From assembly GCF_022807975.1 (NCBI RefSeq), contig NZ_CP094358.1, positions 434,001 through 498,000 of the forward strand: a stretch of DNA of 64,000 nt, read 5' to 3'. The first letter of the stretch is position 1; each line of letters starts with the position of its first letter. The DNA comes from Abyssalbus ytuae (GTDB taxonomy: Bacteria; Bacteroidota; Bacteroidia; Flavobacteriales; Flavobacteriaceae). Shown here one piece after another: positions 8,553-17,490 of the stretch. A model generated the notes under the pieces. The model was not told where the DNA came from. It did not search any database and worked only from the letters and a program-made list of their open reading frames with translations. Both the position numbers and the translations under genes were made by a program.

Positions 8553-9194
8553 TTATAATGCAATTTTTAAAAGTTCTTTTACCTCACTTAATATCATAGC
8601 TGTTGCCCCCCACACCATATGTCCGTTCAACATAAACACCGGTATTTCAATTTGTTGGGCATAAGAAGTATTTATTTTCTTATACATAACTGATTTTTCA
8701 TCCAGGAACTCGGAAAGCATGACTTCAATTATTAATTCTACTTCTGTTGGTTGCGGAATAAATTGGGGAATCTCATGAATTAATCCTAAAAAAGGTTTTA
8801 CTATAAAATTACTGGGAGGTATATAAACCTCCGTCAAAGGTTTTAATACACTTATTTTTTCAGGGATTATGCCTACCTCTTCATGAGTTTCCCTTAATGC
8901 CGTATAAAGTAAACCTGAATCTTCTTTTTCTTTTTTTCCTCCCGGAAACCCTACCTGGTTTGAATGAACTCCTTTATAAGTTTTGCGCAATATCAGCAAT
9001 AAGCGTGTATTATTACTTTTGTCAGGATAAAATAAAGAAGCTACGGCTGCCTTTCTCGGATTTCTTGAATGAATATCTGTTTTTTCAAGTTCCCTGATTC
9101 TAATTAAAGGAGACATTTTATTGTGAGCTTCTTGCCCCGGTAGAGGCAGATTTGTTATTTTTGAAACCAGTGTATTAAAAATTTCAAAATTCAT
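8553..9194 (-). CDS. Nudix hydrolase, CoA pyrophosphatase (NudL) type
   Basis: A 213-residue cytoplasmic Nudix protein. The Nudix box is complete: GGKKEKEDSGLLYTALRETHEEVGI (start and end match GxGGxx...REUxEExGU, with E at the metal-binding positions). The preceding VGFPGGK and the N-terminal RKAAVASLFYP resemble the CoA/acyl-CoA pyrophosphatase group. Its likely role is hydrolysis of CoA or related dinucleotides into 4'-phosphopantetheine and 3',5'-ADP. The ATG overlaps the divergent start codon of the next gene by two nucleotides. Confidence 0.82.
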   Translation of the reverse strand: MNFEIFNTLVSKITNLPLPGQEAHNKMSPLIRIRELEKTDIHSRNPRKAAVASLFYPDKSNNTRLLLILRKTYKGVHSNQVGFPGGKKEKEDSGLLYTALRETHEEVGIIPEKISVLKPLTEVYIPPSNFIVKPFLGLIHEIPQFIPQPTEVELIIEVMLSEFLDEKSVMYKKINTSYAQQIEIPVFMLNGHMVWGATAMILSEVKELLKIAL

Positions 9195-9942
9195 GTTTTT
9201 AAAATCTCTTCATCTTTTTACAATATTAGTGCTTATTATTTTAACGTCCTGTAACACAAACACAGAACCTAAGAAAAAAAGTGCTGTAATAAATAATGAT
9301 AATGCAAAAGATACTACTGCAATACAAACCGGGGAGGTTAAAGAATCTACTAAAGATTCAATAACAAAGGAAAATAAAGACACCAATGAAAGTTTTGTTT
9401 TAACAGAAGAAAATGCTATTCCGTTTTTTCATGAATATGCAAAAGAACATAAAGAGCATAAGGTAAAAATTACCACTCAGTACGGCAGCTTCATTATAAA
9501 TTTGTTTGAAGAAACACCTTATCACAGGGCTAATTTTATTTATCTGACCAAAAAAGGATATTTTAACAACACCTATTTTCACAGAGTGGTTAAGAATTTT
9601 ATTATTCAGGGTGGCAATTCTGACAATATAGATACCGGCAGAAAAAGAGGAAAAATAGGTGCTTATTTACTACCACCTGACACCAAAAAAGGGTTTAAAC
9701 ACCATAGGGGAACCGTTTCGGTTCCCAGTAGCGAAATAGACAACCCCCATAAACTGGCTTCACCCTATGAGTTTTTTATAGTAGTTCAGAAACCCGGAGC
9801 TTATCATCTGGATGGAAAATACACAGCGTTTGGAAAAGTAATTTCCGGTATGGAAGTAGTGGACAAAATAAATAAACTGGAAACCGACAACCGCGAATGG
9901 CCATTTGTAAATGTTATTATGACCGCTGAAATTGTAGAGTAA
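9193..9942 (+). CDS. Cyclophilin-type peptidyl-prolyl cis-trans isomerase, lipoprotein
   Basis: Catalyses proline isomerisation during folding of exported proteins. It has a lipoprotein signal (residues 1-20; lipobox IILTSC, Cys about residue 20), then a low-complexity charged linker (about 25-75), then a cyclophilin domain with YHRANFIYLTKKGYF, FHRVVKNFIIQGGN (catalytic Arg in FHRV) and a late AFGKVISGMEVVDKI. The protein should be anchored in the periplasm by its lipid. Its start codon lies within the CATG that also holds the divergent Nudix start. No gliding-motility neighbours are present, so it is not called GldI. Confidence 0.85.
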   Translation: MFLKSLHLFTILVLIILTSCNTNTEPKKKSAVINNDNAKDTTAIQTGEVKESTKDSITKENKDTNESFVLTEENAIPFFHEYAKEHKEHKVKITTQYGSFIINLFEETPYHRANFIYLTKKGYFNNTYFHRVVKNFIIQGGNSDNIDTGRKRGKIGAYLLPPDTKKGFKHHRGTVSVPSSEIDNPHKLASPYEFFIVVQKPGAYHLDGKYTAFGKVISGMEVVDKINKLETDNREWPFVNVIMTAEIVE

Positions 9943-9991
9943 ATTTATTTGAAAGGCTGGTCATAATACCTCTACATAAACCTGCAATAAA

Positions 9992-10717
9992 TTACATATT
10001 CTGAGTGTAATAATTATAGTCTTTCAATACCGTATCAATAAATTCCCTGTCATATAAACCGGAATTTGTTCCCAGTATACTTTCAACTTTTAGCCTTAGT
10101 TGCTTCATCGTTTTATAATCTGCAGTTTGTTTGGCTATTAAAAAAGTCTCTTTTATCAATCTTATATCCTTATCCTCTAATTGAGTTACATTAACAAATA
10201 CCGGAGTATAATCATCTTTTACTTCTTCAAGAATAGTATGGGTTATTTTTGTTTTTTGTTTAGTGCTTATTACTACAGTTCCTGAAGCTGCATCGCCTAA
10301 TCTTTGTTTTTTATCTGAAAAAAGAATAGATAATATCCCCACCGCTCCTAAAAATAACCATATATCTACTAGTCTTAACATCCATCTAACGATGTAAGAC
10401 GACCAGTGTACGGGAGATCCGTCTATTTTGACAACTCTCATTTTCATAATGTATTTACCTAATGTTCTTCCCTGAAACAAGATGTGGCAAATAAGGGTGT
10501 AAAACATTGCCGGTAAAAAGATTAAAGCCCTTAATCCAAAAACAGTCCAATCATCATCAAAAACCAGCCCCATAGCCGAAGTAATGGCATTTACCAGTAT
10601 AATGTACATATACAACACAAAACCGTCAATTAAGAATGCTACTATCCTCTCTCCCAATCCTACTATTTTATAGTCCAGGTTTACATTTTGTGTTGTATTA
10701 ACAGATAAATTTGACAT
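9992..10717 (-). CDS. RDD family membrane protein
   Basis: A 241-residue protein with an RDD domain: Arg in LGERIVAFLIDGFVLYMY, then three hydrophobic helices and the family segment QRLGDAASGTVVIS after the last helix. A soluble C-terminal tail of about 80 residues follows. RDD proteins are of unclear function, and some act in ion or solute transport. It is divergent by about 40 nt from the SpoIIM-DUF58 operon; this association recurs in Bacteroidota, which points to a shared membrane process. Confidence 0.8.
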   Translation of the reverse strand: MSNLSVNTTQNVNLDYKIVGLGERIVAFLIDGFVLYMYIILVNAITSAMGLVFDDDWTVFGLRALIFLPAMFYTLICHILFQGRTLGKYIMKMRVVKIDGSPVHWSSYIVRWMLRLVDIWLFLGAVGILSILFSDKKQRLGDAASGTVVISTKQKTKITHTILEEVKDDYTPVFVNVTQLEDKDIRLIKETFLIAKQTADYKTMKQLRLKVESILGTNSGLYDREFIDTVLKDYNYYTQNM

Positions 10718-10757
10718 ACTTTAAATTAATTTTATCTTTAGAGCAAATTTTACACTT

Positions 10758-11732
10758 ATGCGCGAAGCTGCTTTTGTAAAGCAAAATAAGGAAAAATGGA
10801 TTATTTTTGAACAAGCTGTTACCAATAATTCAAAAATAAATCCTGATGATTTGGCAAGTTATTATATACAGCTCACAAATGATTTGGCTTATGCGCAAAC
10901 CTATTATCCTGAAAGTAAGACACTTTTATATTTAAACTCCCTTGCCTCACAGGCTCATCAATCTATTTACAAAAACAAAAAAGAGACTAAAAACAGGATC
11001 AAAACTTTTTGGGTTGAAGAATTTCCTTTATTCTTCTTACAATATCATAAAACCCTTTTGTATACTTTTTTAATATTTGCTTTTGCAACTTTTATAGGGA
11101 GTATATCGGCCTTAAATGATGCCTCTTTTGTAAGGTTAATTCTGGGTGATGCTTATGTAAATGAAACATTAAATAATATTTCTAAAGGAGATCCCACCGC
11201 CATTTATAAAAGTGGTAGCGAAATTGGTTCGTTTTTGGGTATTACAATAAATAATATAAGAGTAGCATTTATAGCTTTTGCCTTTGGTGTAATCACCAGT
11301 ATAGGAACAGTGTATGTATTATTCAGCAATGGTGTTATGCTGGGTGCTTTCATAACTTTTTTTTATACAAAAGGAGTTTTTTTTCAAGCCTCAAAACAAA
11401 TATGGTTACACGGCACCATAGAAATATCAGTAATTATAATTGCAGGTTGTGCCGGGCTTATTATGGGAAACAGTATTTTATTCCCAAAAACTTTTTCCCG
11501 CAGGGTTTCGTTTATGAGAGGGGCTAAAGACGGTTTGAAAGTTGTAATAAGCACTATCCCTTTTTTTATTATTGCAGGATTTATTGAAGGGTTTATAACC
11601 AGATATTCGAATATGCCAGCATGGTTATCGTTCGCTATCATATTTTTGTCATTAGGTCTTATACTATTTTACTATATCATATATCCAATCTTACTAAATA
11701 AAAAAAATGAAACAAGATTACATCGAACTTAA
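10758..11732 (+). CDS. Stage II sporulation protein M (SpoIIM)-like membrane protein
   Basis: A 324-residue protein with about 100 soluble N-terminal residues (MREAAFVKQNKEKWIIFEQ), then five hydrophobic segments (about 97-115, 165-190, 215-235, 255-275 and 285-310). The layout and motifs NNIRVAFIAFAFGVITSIGTVYVLFSNGVMLG and HGTIEISVIIIAGCAGLIMG match the SpoIIM/DUF95 family, found outside spore formers. Function in Bacteroidota unknown. It is the first gene of the plus-strand operon, and its 3' end overlaps the next gene by 26 nt. Confidence 0.78.
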   Translation: MREAAFVKQNKEKWIIFEQAVTNNSKINPDDLASYYIQLTNDLAYAQTYYPESKTLLYLNSLASQAHQSIYKNKKETKNRIKTFWVEEFPLFFLQYHKTLLYTFLIFAFATFIGSISALNDASFVRLILGDAYVNETLNNISKGDPTAIYKSGSEIGSFLGITINNIRVAFIAFAFGVITSIGTVYVLFSNGVMLGAFITFFYTKGVFFQASKQIWLHGTIEISVIIIAGCAGLIMGNSILFPKTFSRRVSFMRGAKDGLKVVISTIPFFIIAGFIEGFITRYSNMPAWLSFAIIFLSLGLILFYYIIYPILLNKKNETRLHRT

Positions 11733-12633
11733 AGTTAACAGGGATTTCGGGGATATCATCTCTGTATATTTTGATTTTTTTAAACAAAATATTAAAAAAT
11801 TTACCAATATTTTTATTAACTATAATGGTATTTTTTTAATTGCTCTACTAATAATAAGCTACCTGTTGGTTTCTGGTTTTATAGGTCTTATCACCGCCAC
11901 AAGGGGTTCATACAATAGTTCTGTCATTGCAGACGAAAGCTATCTAATTTATCTTATTATAGGAGGAACCTTATTTTTTGTTGTTTTCTTAGTTTTGGCA
12001 GCACTTAATTATGGCTTGTCTACTTCCTATATGGTAAATTATGAAAATAGTAAAGGAAATAATTTTGAAAAACAGGTGGTGTGGAAGTTAATAAAACAAA
12101 AGTTTGGATCAATAATACTTTTTATATTACTGCTTATTCCCATATACATCGTATTTTTTATTATAAGTATGATACTTGCCTTTATACCTCTGCTTGGTGC
12201 ACTGGCCCAATATGTGATAAGTTTTTTCATAGGAGCCTGGGTGGGAGTATCATTTTTTTCCATGCTATATGAAAACCGTGATGTTACCAATGCATATGGA
12301 GAAGGATGGAAACTCGTTACAAAAAACTTCTGGAAATCCATCGGGGTTAATTTTATATTGGGATTGTTAATAGGTTTACTTTTAATGATAGTATTAATGA
12401 TACCTGGAATTATAGTAGGGATTTATACTTTTCATGCTGTTCAAACCGATGTAATTATAGCAGAGTCGGTTTTTGCCAAAGTTGTATACACTTTTGGAAC
12501 CTGCCTTATCCTTATAACTATGGTTTATTCGCAATGTCTATCACAATTTATAAATGGTATACTGTTTTTTAATCTTCATGAAAAAGAGTATAATATAAAT
12601 ACCAGATCTAAAATAGAACAGATAGGACAATAG
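11707..12633 (+). CDS. Multi-pass membrane protein of the SpoIIM-DUF58 operon
   Basis: A 308-residue protein with about six hydrophobic helices and glycine-rich membrane segments (e.g. FILGLLIGLLLMIVLMIPGIIVGIYTF). The short N-terminal cytosolic part (IELKVNRDFGDIISVYFDFFKQNIKKF) resembles DUF4013 / glycerophosphodiester-phosphodiesterase membrane-domain families. The family match is by layout only. It overlaps the preceding gene (26 nt) and the next gene (1 nt), so translation is likely coupled. Function unknown. Confidence 0.7.
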   Translation: MKQDYIELKVNRDFGDIISVYFDFFKQNIKKFTNIFINYNGIFLIALLIISYLLVSGFIGLITATRGSYNSSVIADESYLIYLIIGGTLFFVVFLVLAALNYGLSTSYMVNYENSKGNNFEKQVVWKLIKQKFGSIILFILLLIPIYIVFFIISMILAFIPLLGALAQYVISFFIGAWVGVSFFSMLYENRDVTNAYGEGWKLVTKNFWKSIGVNFILGLLIGLLLMIVLMIPGIIVGIYTFHAVQTDVIIAESVFAKVVYTFGTCLILITMVYSQCLSQFINGILFFNLHEKEYNINTRSKIEQIGQ

Positions 12634-13358
12634 TGCGTACCTTTATTTTATACATATTACTACTGTTACCAGCCGTTATTTTTAGTCAGTCAAAAACTGA
12701 TTCGGTTAAGTATACTATTCAAATTGATTCTTCTAAAATTAATATTAAAGAATTTTCGGAAAATCTAAACGAAAAATACAGTTCACGTGAGTTTGATTAT
12801 AGTATAAAAGATGGAGAAAGTCAAAACCTACTGGCGAGGTTTTTAAGCTGGATTTTTAAATGGCTTAATGACACTTTTGGTATTGAAATACCCGAAAATG
12901 CCGGACTAATCCTGGAAATTGTAATTTATGTTTTACTCGGCCTTCTTGCTATTTACCTCTTAATAAGGTTTTTGCTTGGCGAAAAAGCTTCCGGCTTTTT
13001 TGTTAAAAAAGACAAACACATAGCTCCTTTGGAAATTCAGGAAGAAAATATTGAAAAAATAGATTTTGACCATCTTATTAAAAATGCTGTCGAACAAAAT
13101 AATTACAGGCTGGCTGTAAGGTACCTGTATTTAAAAACCCTCAAAAATTTATCACAGGCTAAAGTAATAGACTGGCATTTTGAAAAAACAAATAGTGACT
13201 ATTATAACGAAATTGAAAATGAGGAGATTAAATACGAATATAAAAAGGTTTCCTATTTGTACGACTATGTATGGTACGGAGAATTTAATCTGGATGCCTC
13301 CTCTTTTAAAGATGCTAACAGAAGGTTTAATAACCTTGAAAAATTAATTAACAGATAA
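12633..13358 (+). CDS. DUF4129 domain-containing membrane protein
   Basis: A 241-residue protein starting at a GTG that overlaps the previous stop (TAGTG). It has a signal peptide (MRTFILYILLLLPAVIFSQ), a periplasmic stretch, a single membrane helix (about residues 90-113, LILEIVIYVLLGLLAIYLLIRFLLG) and a C-terminal cytoplasmic domain of DUF4129 type (DHLIKNAVEQNNYRLAVRYLYLKTL and YLYDYVWYGEFNLD). DUF4129 proteins commonly travel with MoxR and DUF58 genes, as here. Role unknown. Confidence 0.75.
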   Translation: MRTFILYILLLLPAVIFSQSKTDSVKYTIQIDSSKINIKEFSENLNEKYSSREFDYSIKDGESQNLLARFLSWIFKWLNDTFGIEIPENAGLILEIVIYVLLGLLAIYLLIRFLLGEKASGFFVKKDKHIAPLEIQEENIEKIDFDHLIKNAVEQNNYRLAVRYLYLKTLKNLSQAKVIDWHFEKTNSDYYNEIENEEIKYEYKKVSYLYDYVWYGEFNLDASSFKDANRRFNNLEKLINR

Positions 13359-13360
13359 CT

Positions 13361-14554
13361 TTGGATAAAAGAGCAAAAATAATATTAGGTGTTTTTTTTC
13401 TGGTTTTGCTTATTATCATTTTTACTGAAATAGTAAGGCCAAAACCCCTTAACTGGTCACCATCATATACCTCAACCGATAAAATACCGTTTGGCTGTTA
13501 TGTATTGAGTAATGAATTAAAAGATCTCTTCAAAAACCAGAAAATAAAAATTGTTGATCAAAATACTTATCTTTTTTTAACCGAAAAAAATGCCGGCTTA
13601 AATACAAATTATATTTTTATAAATAATTATATAAGTTTTGATAAACAAGAATTAAACCAACTTTTAAATTATGTGAATAAAGGTAACAATGTATTTATTG
13701 CAGCTGATAATTTTGGAACAGTTTTAACAGACTCACTTAAAATAAGTACCCTTACCGAACAAAATGTAAAGGAAGACACGGTTGTTACAAAAATGTATAA
13801 TCCGGTTTTCGGGAATAAAGAATTTGCTTATTCCAGAGGTATATACAAATCATATTTTACTTCTTTTGACACAATTAACTCTACCACTTTAGGAAAGTAT
13901 AAAAAAATTGAGGACGATGATTCAGCCAAAGTAAATTTTATTAAAGTTAAAATAGGTAATGGTAATTTATTCTTAAATACGGTACCCCAGGCCTTTACCA
14001 ATTATTACCTGCTCAATAAAAATGCGCAATATGTGGCCAATTGTTTTTCATACCTTAATGAAGGAACTGTTTACTGGGATGACTATAAAAAAACAGGAAG
14101 GGAACTTCAGGTTATTGATTCTCCTATGAGATTTGTTTTAAAACAGGAATCATTAAAATGGGCATATTATCTTTTAATTATCTCACTTATCCTGTTTATG
14201 ATTTTCAGAGCTAAAAGAGAACAAAGAATTATTCCGGTAGTCAAACCCTTAGAAAATTCTTCGGTGGAATTCACTAAAACCATTGGTGATTTATATTTTC
14301 AATACAAAGATTACAGTAATATAATATCCAAAAAAATAACTTATTTTATGGATTATATACGTAACCATTATTATTTAAATACAGAAAAATTAGACGATGC
14401 CTTTATTAAAAAACTATCTGTAAAAGCATCTAAAAACCTTGATGATACCACTCAACTTATCAACTATATAAAAAAAATAAAAACGAAACCAGTACATACT
14501 GAACAGGAATTGGTTGAACTAAATAAGCGGATTGAAGCATTTAAAAAAGATTAA
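13361..14554 (+). CDS. DUF4350 domain-containing membrane protein
   Basis: A 397-residue protein with a TTG start 2 nt after the previous stop. An N-terminal membrane helix (residues 7-24, IILGVFFLVLLIIIFTEI) is followed by a large periplasmic domain (about 25-265) of the DUF4350 / GldG-like fold, with sequences such as SSTDKIPFGCYVLSNEL and VNKGNNVFIAADNFG. A second helix (about 268-286) leads to a cytoplasmic tail. It lies between DUF4129 and MoxR in the operon. No function is established; DUF4350-MoxR-DUF58 sets are widespread. Confidence 0.75.
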   Translation: MDKRAKIILGVFFLVLLIIIFTEIVRPKPLNWSPSYTSTDKIPFGCYVLSNELKDLFKNQKIKIVDQNTYLFLTEKNAGLNTNYIFINNYISFDKQELNQLLNYVNKGNNVFIAADNFGTVLTDSLKISTLTEQNVKEDTVVTKMYNPVFGNKEFAYSRGIYKSYFTSFDTINSTTLGKYKKIEDDDSAKVNFIKVKIGNGNLFLNTVPQAFTNYYLLNKNAQYVANCFSYLNEGTVYWDDYKKTGRELQVIDSPMRFVLKQESLKWAYYLLIISLILFMIFRAKREQRIIPVVKPLENSSVEFTKTIGDLYFQYKDYSNIISKKITYFMDYIRNHYYLNTEKLDDAFIKKLSVKASKNLDDTTQLINYIKKIKTKPVHTEQELVELNKRIEAFKKD

Positions 14555-14557
14555 AAA

Positions 14558-15550
14558 ATGGAAGAAACACAAAATACCCCGTTAGAGTTTAATAACCGTA
14601 TAGATTTACGTGAATTGCAAGAGGCGGTAAATAAGATAAAAAACGAGCTGGGTAAAGTTATTGTAGGCCAAAAAGACATGGTTGAGTTATTAATTATTTC
14701 TATTTTGGCTAACGGGCATTCATTAATTGAAGGAGTTCCGGGAGTAGCCAAGACCGTTACAGCAAAGTTGCTTGCAAAAACCATGAATGTCGATTTCAGC
14801 CGTATCCAGTTTACGCCGGACCTCATGCCTTCTGATATTTTAGGAACATCAATTTTTAATGTGAAAACATCGGAATTTGAATTTAAAAAAGGACCTGTTT
14901 TTTCCAACATTATTTTAATTGATGAAATTAACCGTGCTCCTGCCAAAACCCAAGCCGCTTTATTTGAAGTAATGGCCGAAAGGCAAATTACCATTGATGG
15001 TGTACGTAATGATATGCAAGCACCTTTTTTGGTGTTTGCAACACAAAACCCTATTGAACAGGAAGGAACCTATAGCTTACCTGAAGCTCAATTAGACAGG
15101 TTCCTTTTTAAAATTAACGTAAACTATCCTTCCCTTGAAGAAGAAATATCCATTCTGGAAGGAAACCATCATAGAAAGGACAAAATAAGTGATAATCTTA
15201 TTGAACCTGTATTAAGCGCCAGCCATATAGAAAACTATCAAAATACCATTAAAGAAATAATAGTTGAGGATAATCTACTTAAATATATTGCAGCAATAGT
15301 AAACAATACCCGAACCAACGCCAATTTATACCTGGGGGCTTCTCCAAGGGCTTCCATATCAATTTTAAATGCATCTAAAGCAATGGCTGCAATAAATGGC
15401 AGGGACTTTGTAACCCCGGATGATATTAAGAAATGTACAAAACCTGTTTTAAGACACAGAATCATACTTACCCCGGAACGCGAAATGGAAGGTTTTACAT
15501 CGGATAAAGTTATTGACCAGATTTTGGAAACCATAGAAATACCCAGATAG
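14558..15550 (+). CDS. MoxR family AAA+ ATPase
   Basis: A 330-residue AAA+ chaperone-like ATPase. The Walker A is GVPGVAKT (about residues 60-67), Walker B is ILIDEINRAP (about 123-132), and the family segment VFATQNPIEQEGTYSLPEAQLDRFLFKI holds sensor 1. The C-terminal lid has LGASPRASISILNASKA. MoxR ATPases are thought to help assemble or activate partner proteins, often together with a DUF58/VWA protein, which is encoded directly downstream (1-nt overlap). Cytoplasmic. Confidence 0.9.
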   Translation: MEETQNTPLEFNNRIDLRELQEAVNKIKNELGKVIVGQKDMVELLIISILANGHSLIEGVPGVAKTVTAKLLAKTMNVDFSRIQFTPDLMPSDILGTSIFNVKTSEFEFKKGPVFSNIILIDEINRAPAKTQAALFEVMAERQITIDGVRNDMQAPFLVFATQNPIEQEGTYSLPEAQLDRFLFKINVNYPSLEEEISILEGNHHRKDKISDNLIEPVLSASHIENYQNTIKEIIVEDNLLKYIAAIVNNTRTNANLYLGASPRASISILNASKAMAAINGRDFVTPDDIKKCTKPVLRHRIILTPEREMEGFTSDKVIDQILETIEIPR

Positions 15551-16884
15551 TGAAAAAGTTTTTAAAAAATTTATTTTTTGAAAAAAGGTTTTTTCAAGTA
15601 GCTGCATTCCTGGTAGCTTTATTTTCTGTTTCATATATCTATGATGATTTACTGGGAGTCGCTAAAATTCTGTTTTATTTATTTCTTATTGCTTTTATTA
15701 CAGATGTAATACTGCTGTACAGAACCATTAAAGGGATTAACTCAGCAAGGGTTTTACCCGATAAACTATCTAATGGGGATGACAATCCAATAAAAATACA
15801 AGTTACTAACAGATATATTTTTACTATCTCCTTAAAAGTTATTGACGAACTACCTGTCCAGTTTCAACGAAGGGATTTTTTAATTACATCTAAACTAAAA
15901 CCCGGAGAACAAAAGGAATTCACCTATTTTATTCGTCCTACAGAAAGAGGTGAGTATCAATTTGGTGATTTAAATGTTTTCGCATGCTCTCCTCTAAAGC
16001 TCATTTCTAAAAGATACACATTTTCTTCCAAAGAAGACGTGGCGGTTTACCCGTCATTCCTTCAGCTTAAAAAATACGAACTGCTCGCTTTTACCAACCG
16101 ATTACATGAATACGGATTAAAAAAAATACGACGTATCGGGCATACTATGGAATTTGAGCAAATCAAGGATTATATTCAGGGAGACGATATTAGAAACATT
16201 AACTGGAAAGCTACAGCAAAAAAAGGATATTTAATGGTAAATCAATTTCAGGATGAAAAATCCCAACCTGTTTATTCTGTTATTGACAAAGGCAGGGTAA
16301 TGAAAATGCCCTTTGAACAATTAAGCCTTTTAGACTATGCCATTAATGCAACACTGGTAATCAGCAATATTGCATTAAAAAAATATGATAAAGCCGGAAT
16401 GTTTAGTTTTTCAAATAAAATTGAAAACAGGGTTATTGCAAAACGCAGGAATTCTCAAATGAATTTAATCCTGGAAACCCTGTACAACCTTAAAACCAAT
16501 TTTGTAGAATCAGATTTTAGTCGATTGTATATAGATATTAAAAGAAACATAACTCACCGGAGTTTATTGCTTTTGTATACCAATTTTGAAACTCTTGATG
16601 CTTTACACAGACAGCTCCCATACCTGCAAGCTATTTCAAAAAACCATCTTTTAGTGGTGATATTTTTTGAAAATACCGAATTAAAACAACTAACAAATAT
16701 GGAAGCTCAAAACACACATCAAATATTCGAAAAAACAATCGCTGAAAAATTCGTTTATGAAAAAAAACTTATTGTAAACGAACTTAACAAACATGGCATC
16801 CAAACCATTTTAACAGCTCCACAAAACTTAACGGTAAATACCATTAACAAATATTTAGAAATAAAAGCCAGGGGACTGTTATAA
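15550..16884 (+). CDS. DUF58 domain-containing protein (MoxR partner)
   Basis: A 444-residue protein that starts at a GTG overlapping the MoxR stop (TAGTG). Two hydrophobic helices lie near the N-terminus (about residues 14-60), followed by a beta-rich part, then the DUF58 motif around FEQIKDYIQGDDIRNINWKATAKKG (about 200-225) and a von-Willebrand-like C-terminal region (PVYSVIDKGRVMKM). The MoxR-DUF58 pair is a standard functional pair. It is the last gene of the operon. Confidence 0.87.
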   Translation: MKKFLKNLFFEKRFFQVAAFLVALFSVSYIYDDLLGVAKILFYLFLIAFITDVILLYRTIKGINSARVLPDKLSNGDDNPIKIQVTNRYIFTISLKVIDELPVQFQRRDFLITSKLKPGEQKEFTYFIRPTERGEYQFGDLNVFACSPLKLISKRYTFSSKEDVAVYPSFLQLKKYELLAFTNRLHEYGLKKIRRIGHTMEFEQIKDYIQGDDIRNINWKATAKKGYLMVNQFQDEKSQPVYSVIDKGRVMKMPFEQLSLLDYAINATLVISNIALKKYDKAGMFSFSNKIENRVIAKRRNSQMNLILETLYNLKTNFVESDFSRLYIDIKRNITHRSLLLLYTNFETLDALHRQLPYLQAISKNHLLVVIFFENTELKQLTNMEAQNTHQIFEKTIAEKFVYEKKLIVNELNKHGIQTILTAPQNLTVNTINKYLEIKARGLL

Positions 16885-16908
16885 TAAAATTTATATCATA
16901 ATAAGTAA

Positions 16909-17388
16909 TTAAATAGATTCATCCAGCCAAGCTTTCATCATCCATACCGTTTTTTCCTGCTCTTTAATAAAATCACTCATCATAGCATTGGTACCCTCAT
17001 CATCAGCCTTATCAGAATCCTCTAAAATTTCCCTTTCAATCTTTAAAAGCTCAGTCAGGGAGTCTACTACCAGTTTTACCGCCTTTTCATCAACCGATAC
17101 ATTTTTTCCTACAGGTACTTTAGATGCTTTTATATAATCGTCAAAAGTATGTAAAGGAGTACCACCCAAAGTAAGAATACGTTCTGCTATTAAATCAATT
17201 TTAATTTGAGAATCATTATAAAGTTCTTCGAACTTAACATGAAGGTCAAAAAACCTTTTGCCCCTTATGTTCCAATGAATACCTCTTAGGTTTTGATAGT
17301 AAGTTTGAAAATTTGCTAAAAGATTGTTTAAATCTTCCATTAATTTTTTGGCTTTTTTTTCGTCTAAGCCTAAACTATTAAGTGTCAT
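16909..17388 (-). CDS. dps: Dps family DNA-binding ferritin-like protein
   Basis: A 159-residue Dps protein: it forms dodecamers that oxidise and store iron and protect DNA. The ferroxidase signature is present at about residues 38-80 (GIHWNIRGKRFFDLHVKFEE, then DLIAERILTLGGTPLHTF). The late segment DEGTNAMMSDFIKEQEKTVWMMKAWL matches the family C-terminus. It is divergent from the OxyR gene (about 100 nt between starts), the arrangement expected for peroxide-induced control. Confidence 0.93.
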   Translation of the reverse strand: MTLNSLGLDEKKAKKLMEDLNNLLANFQTYYQNLRGIHWNIRGKRFFDLHVKFEELYNDSQIKIDLIAERILTLGGTPLHTFDDYIKASKVPVGKNVSVDEKAVKLVVDSLTELLKIEREILEDSDKADDEGTNAMMSDFIKEQEKTVWMMKAWLDESI

Positions 17389-17490
17389 AATATATTTATT
17401 TTTGTTACTATAAATTTACGAATCAAAAACCTAATTTACCTATAAATTTTATTGATACTTTTTATATTTTTATCATGCTAAATTATAATC

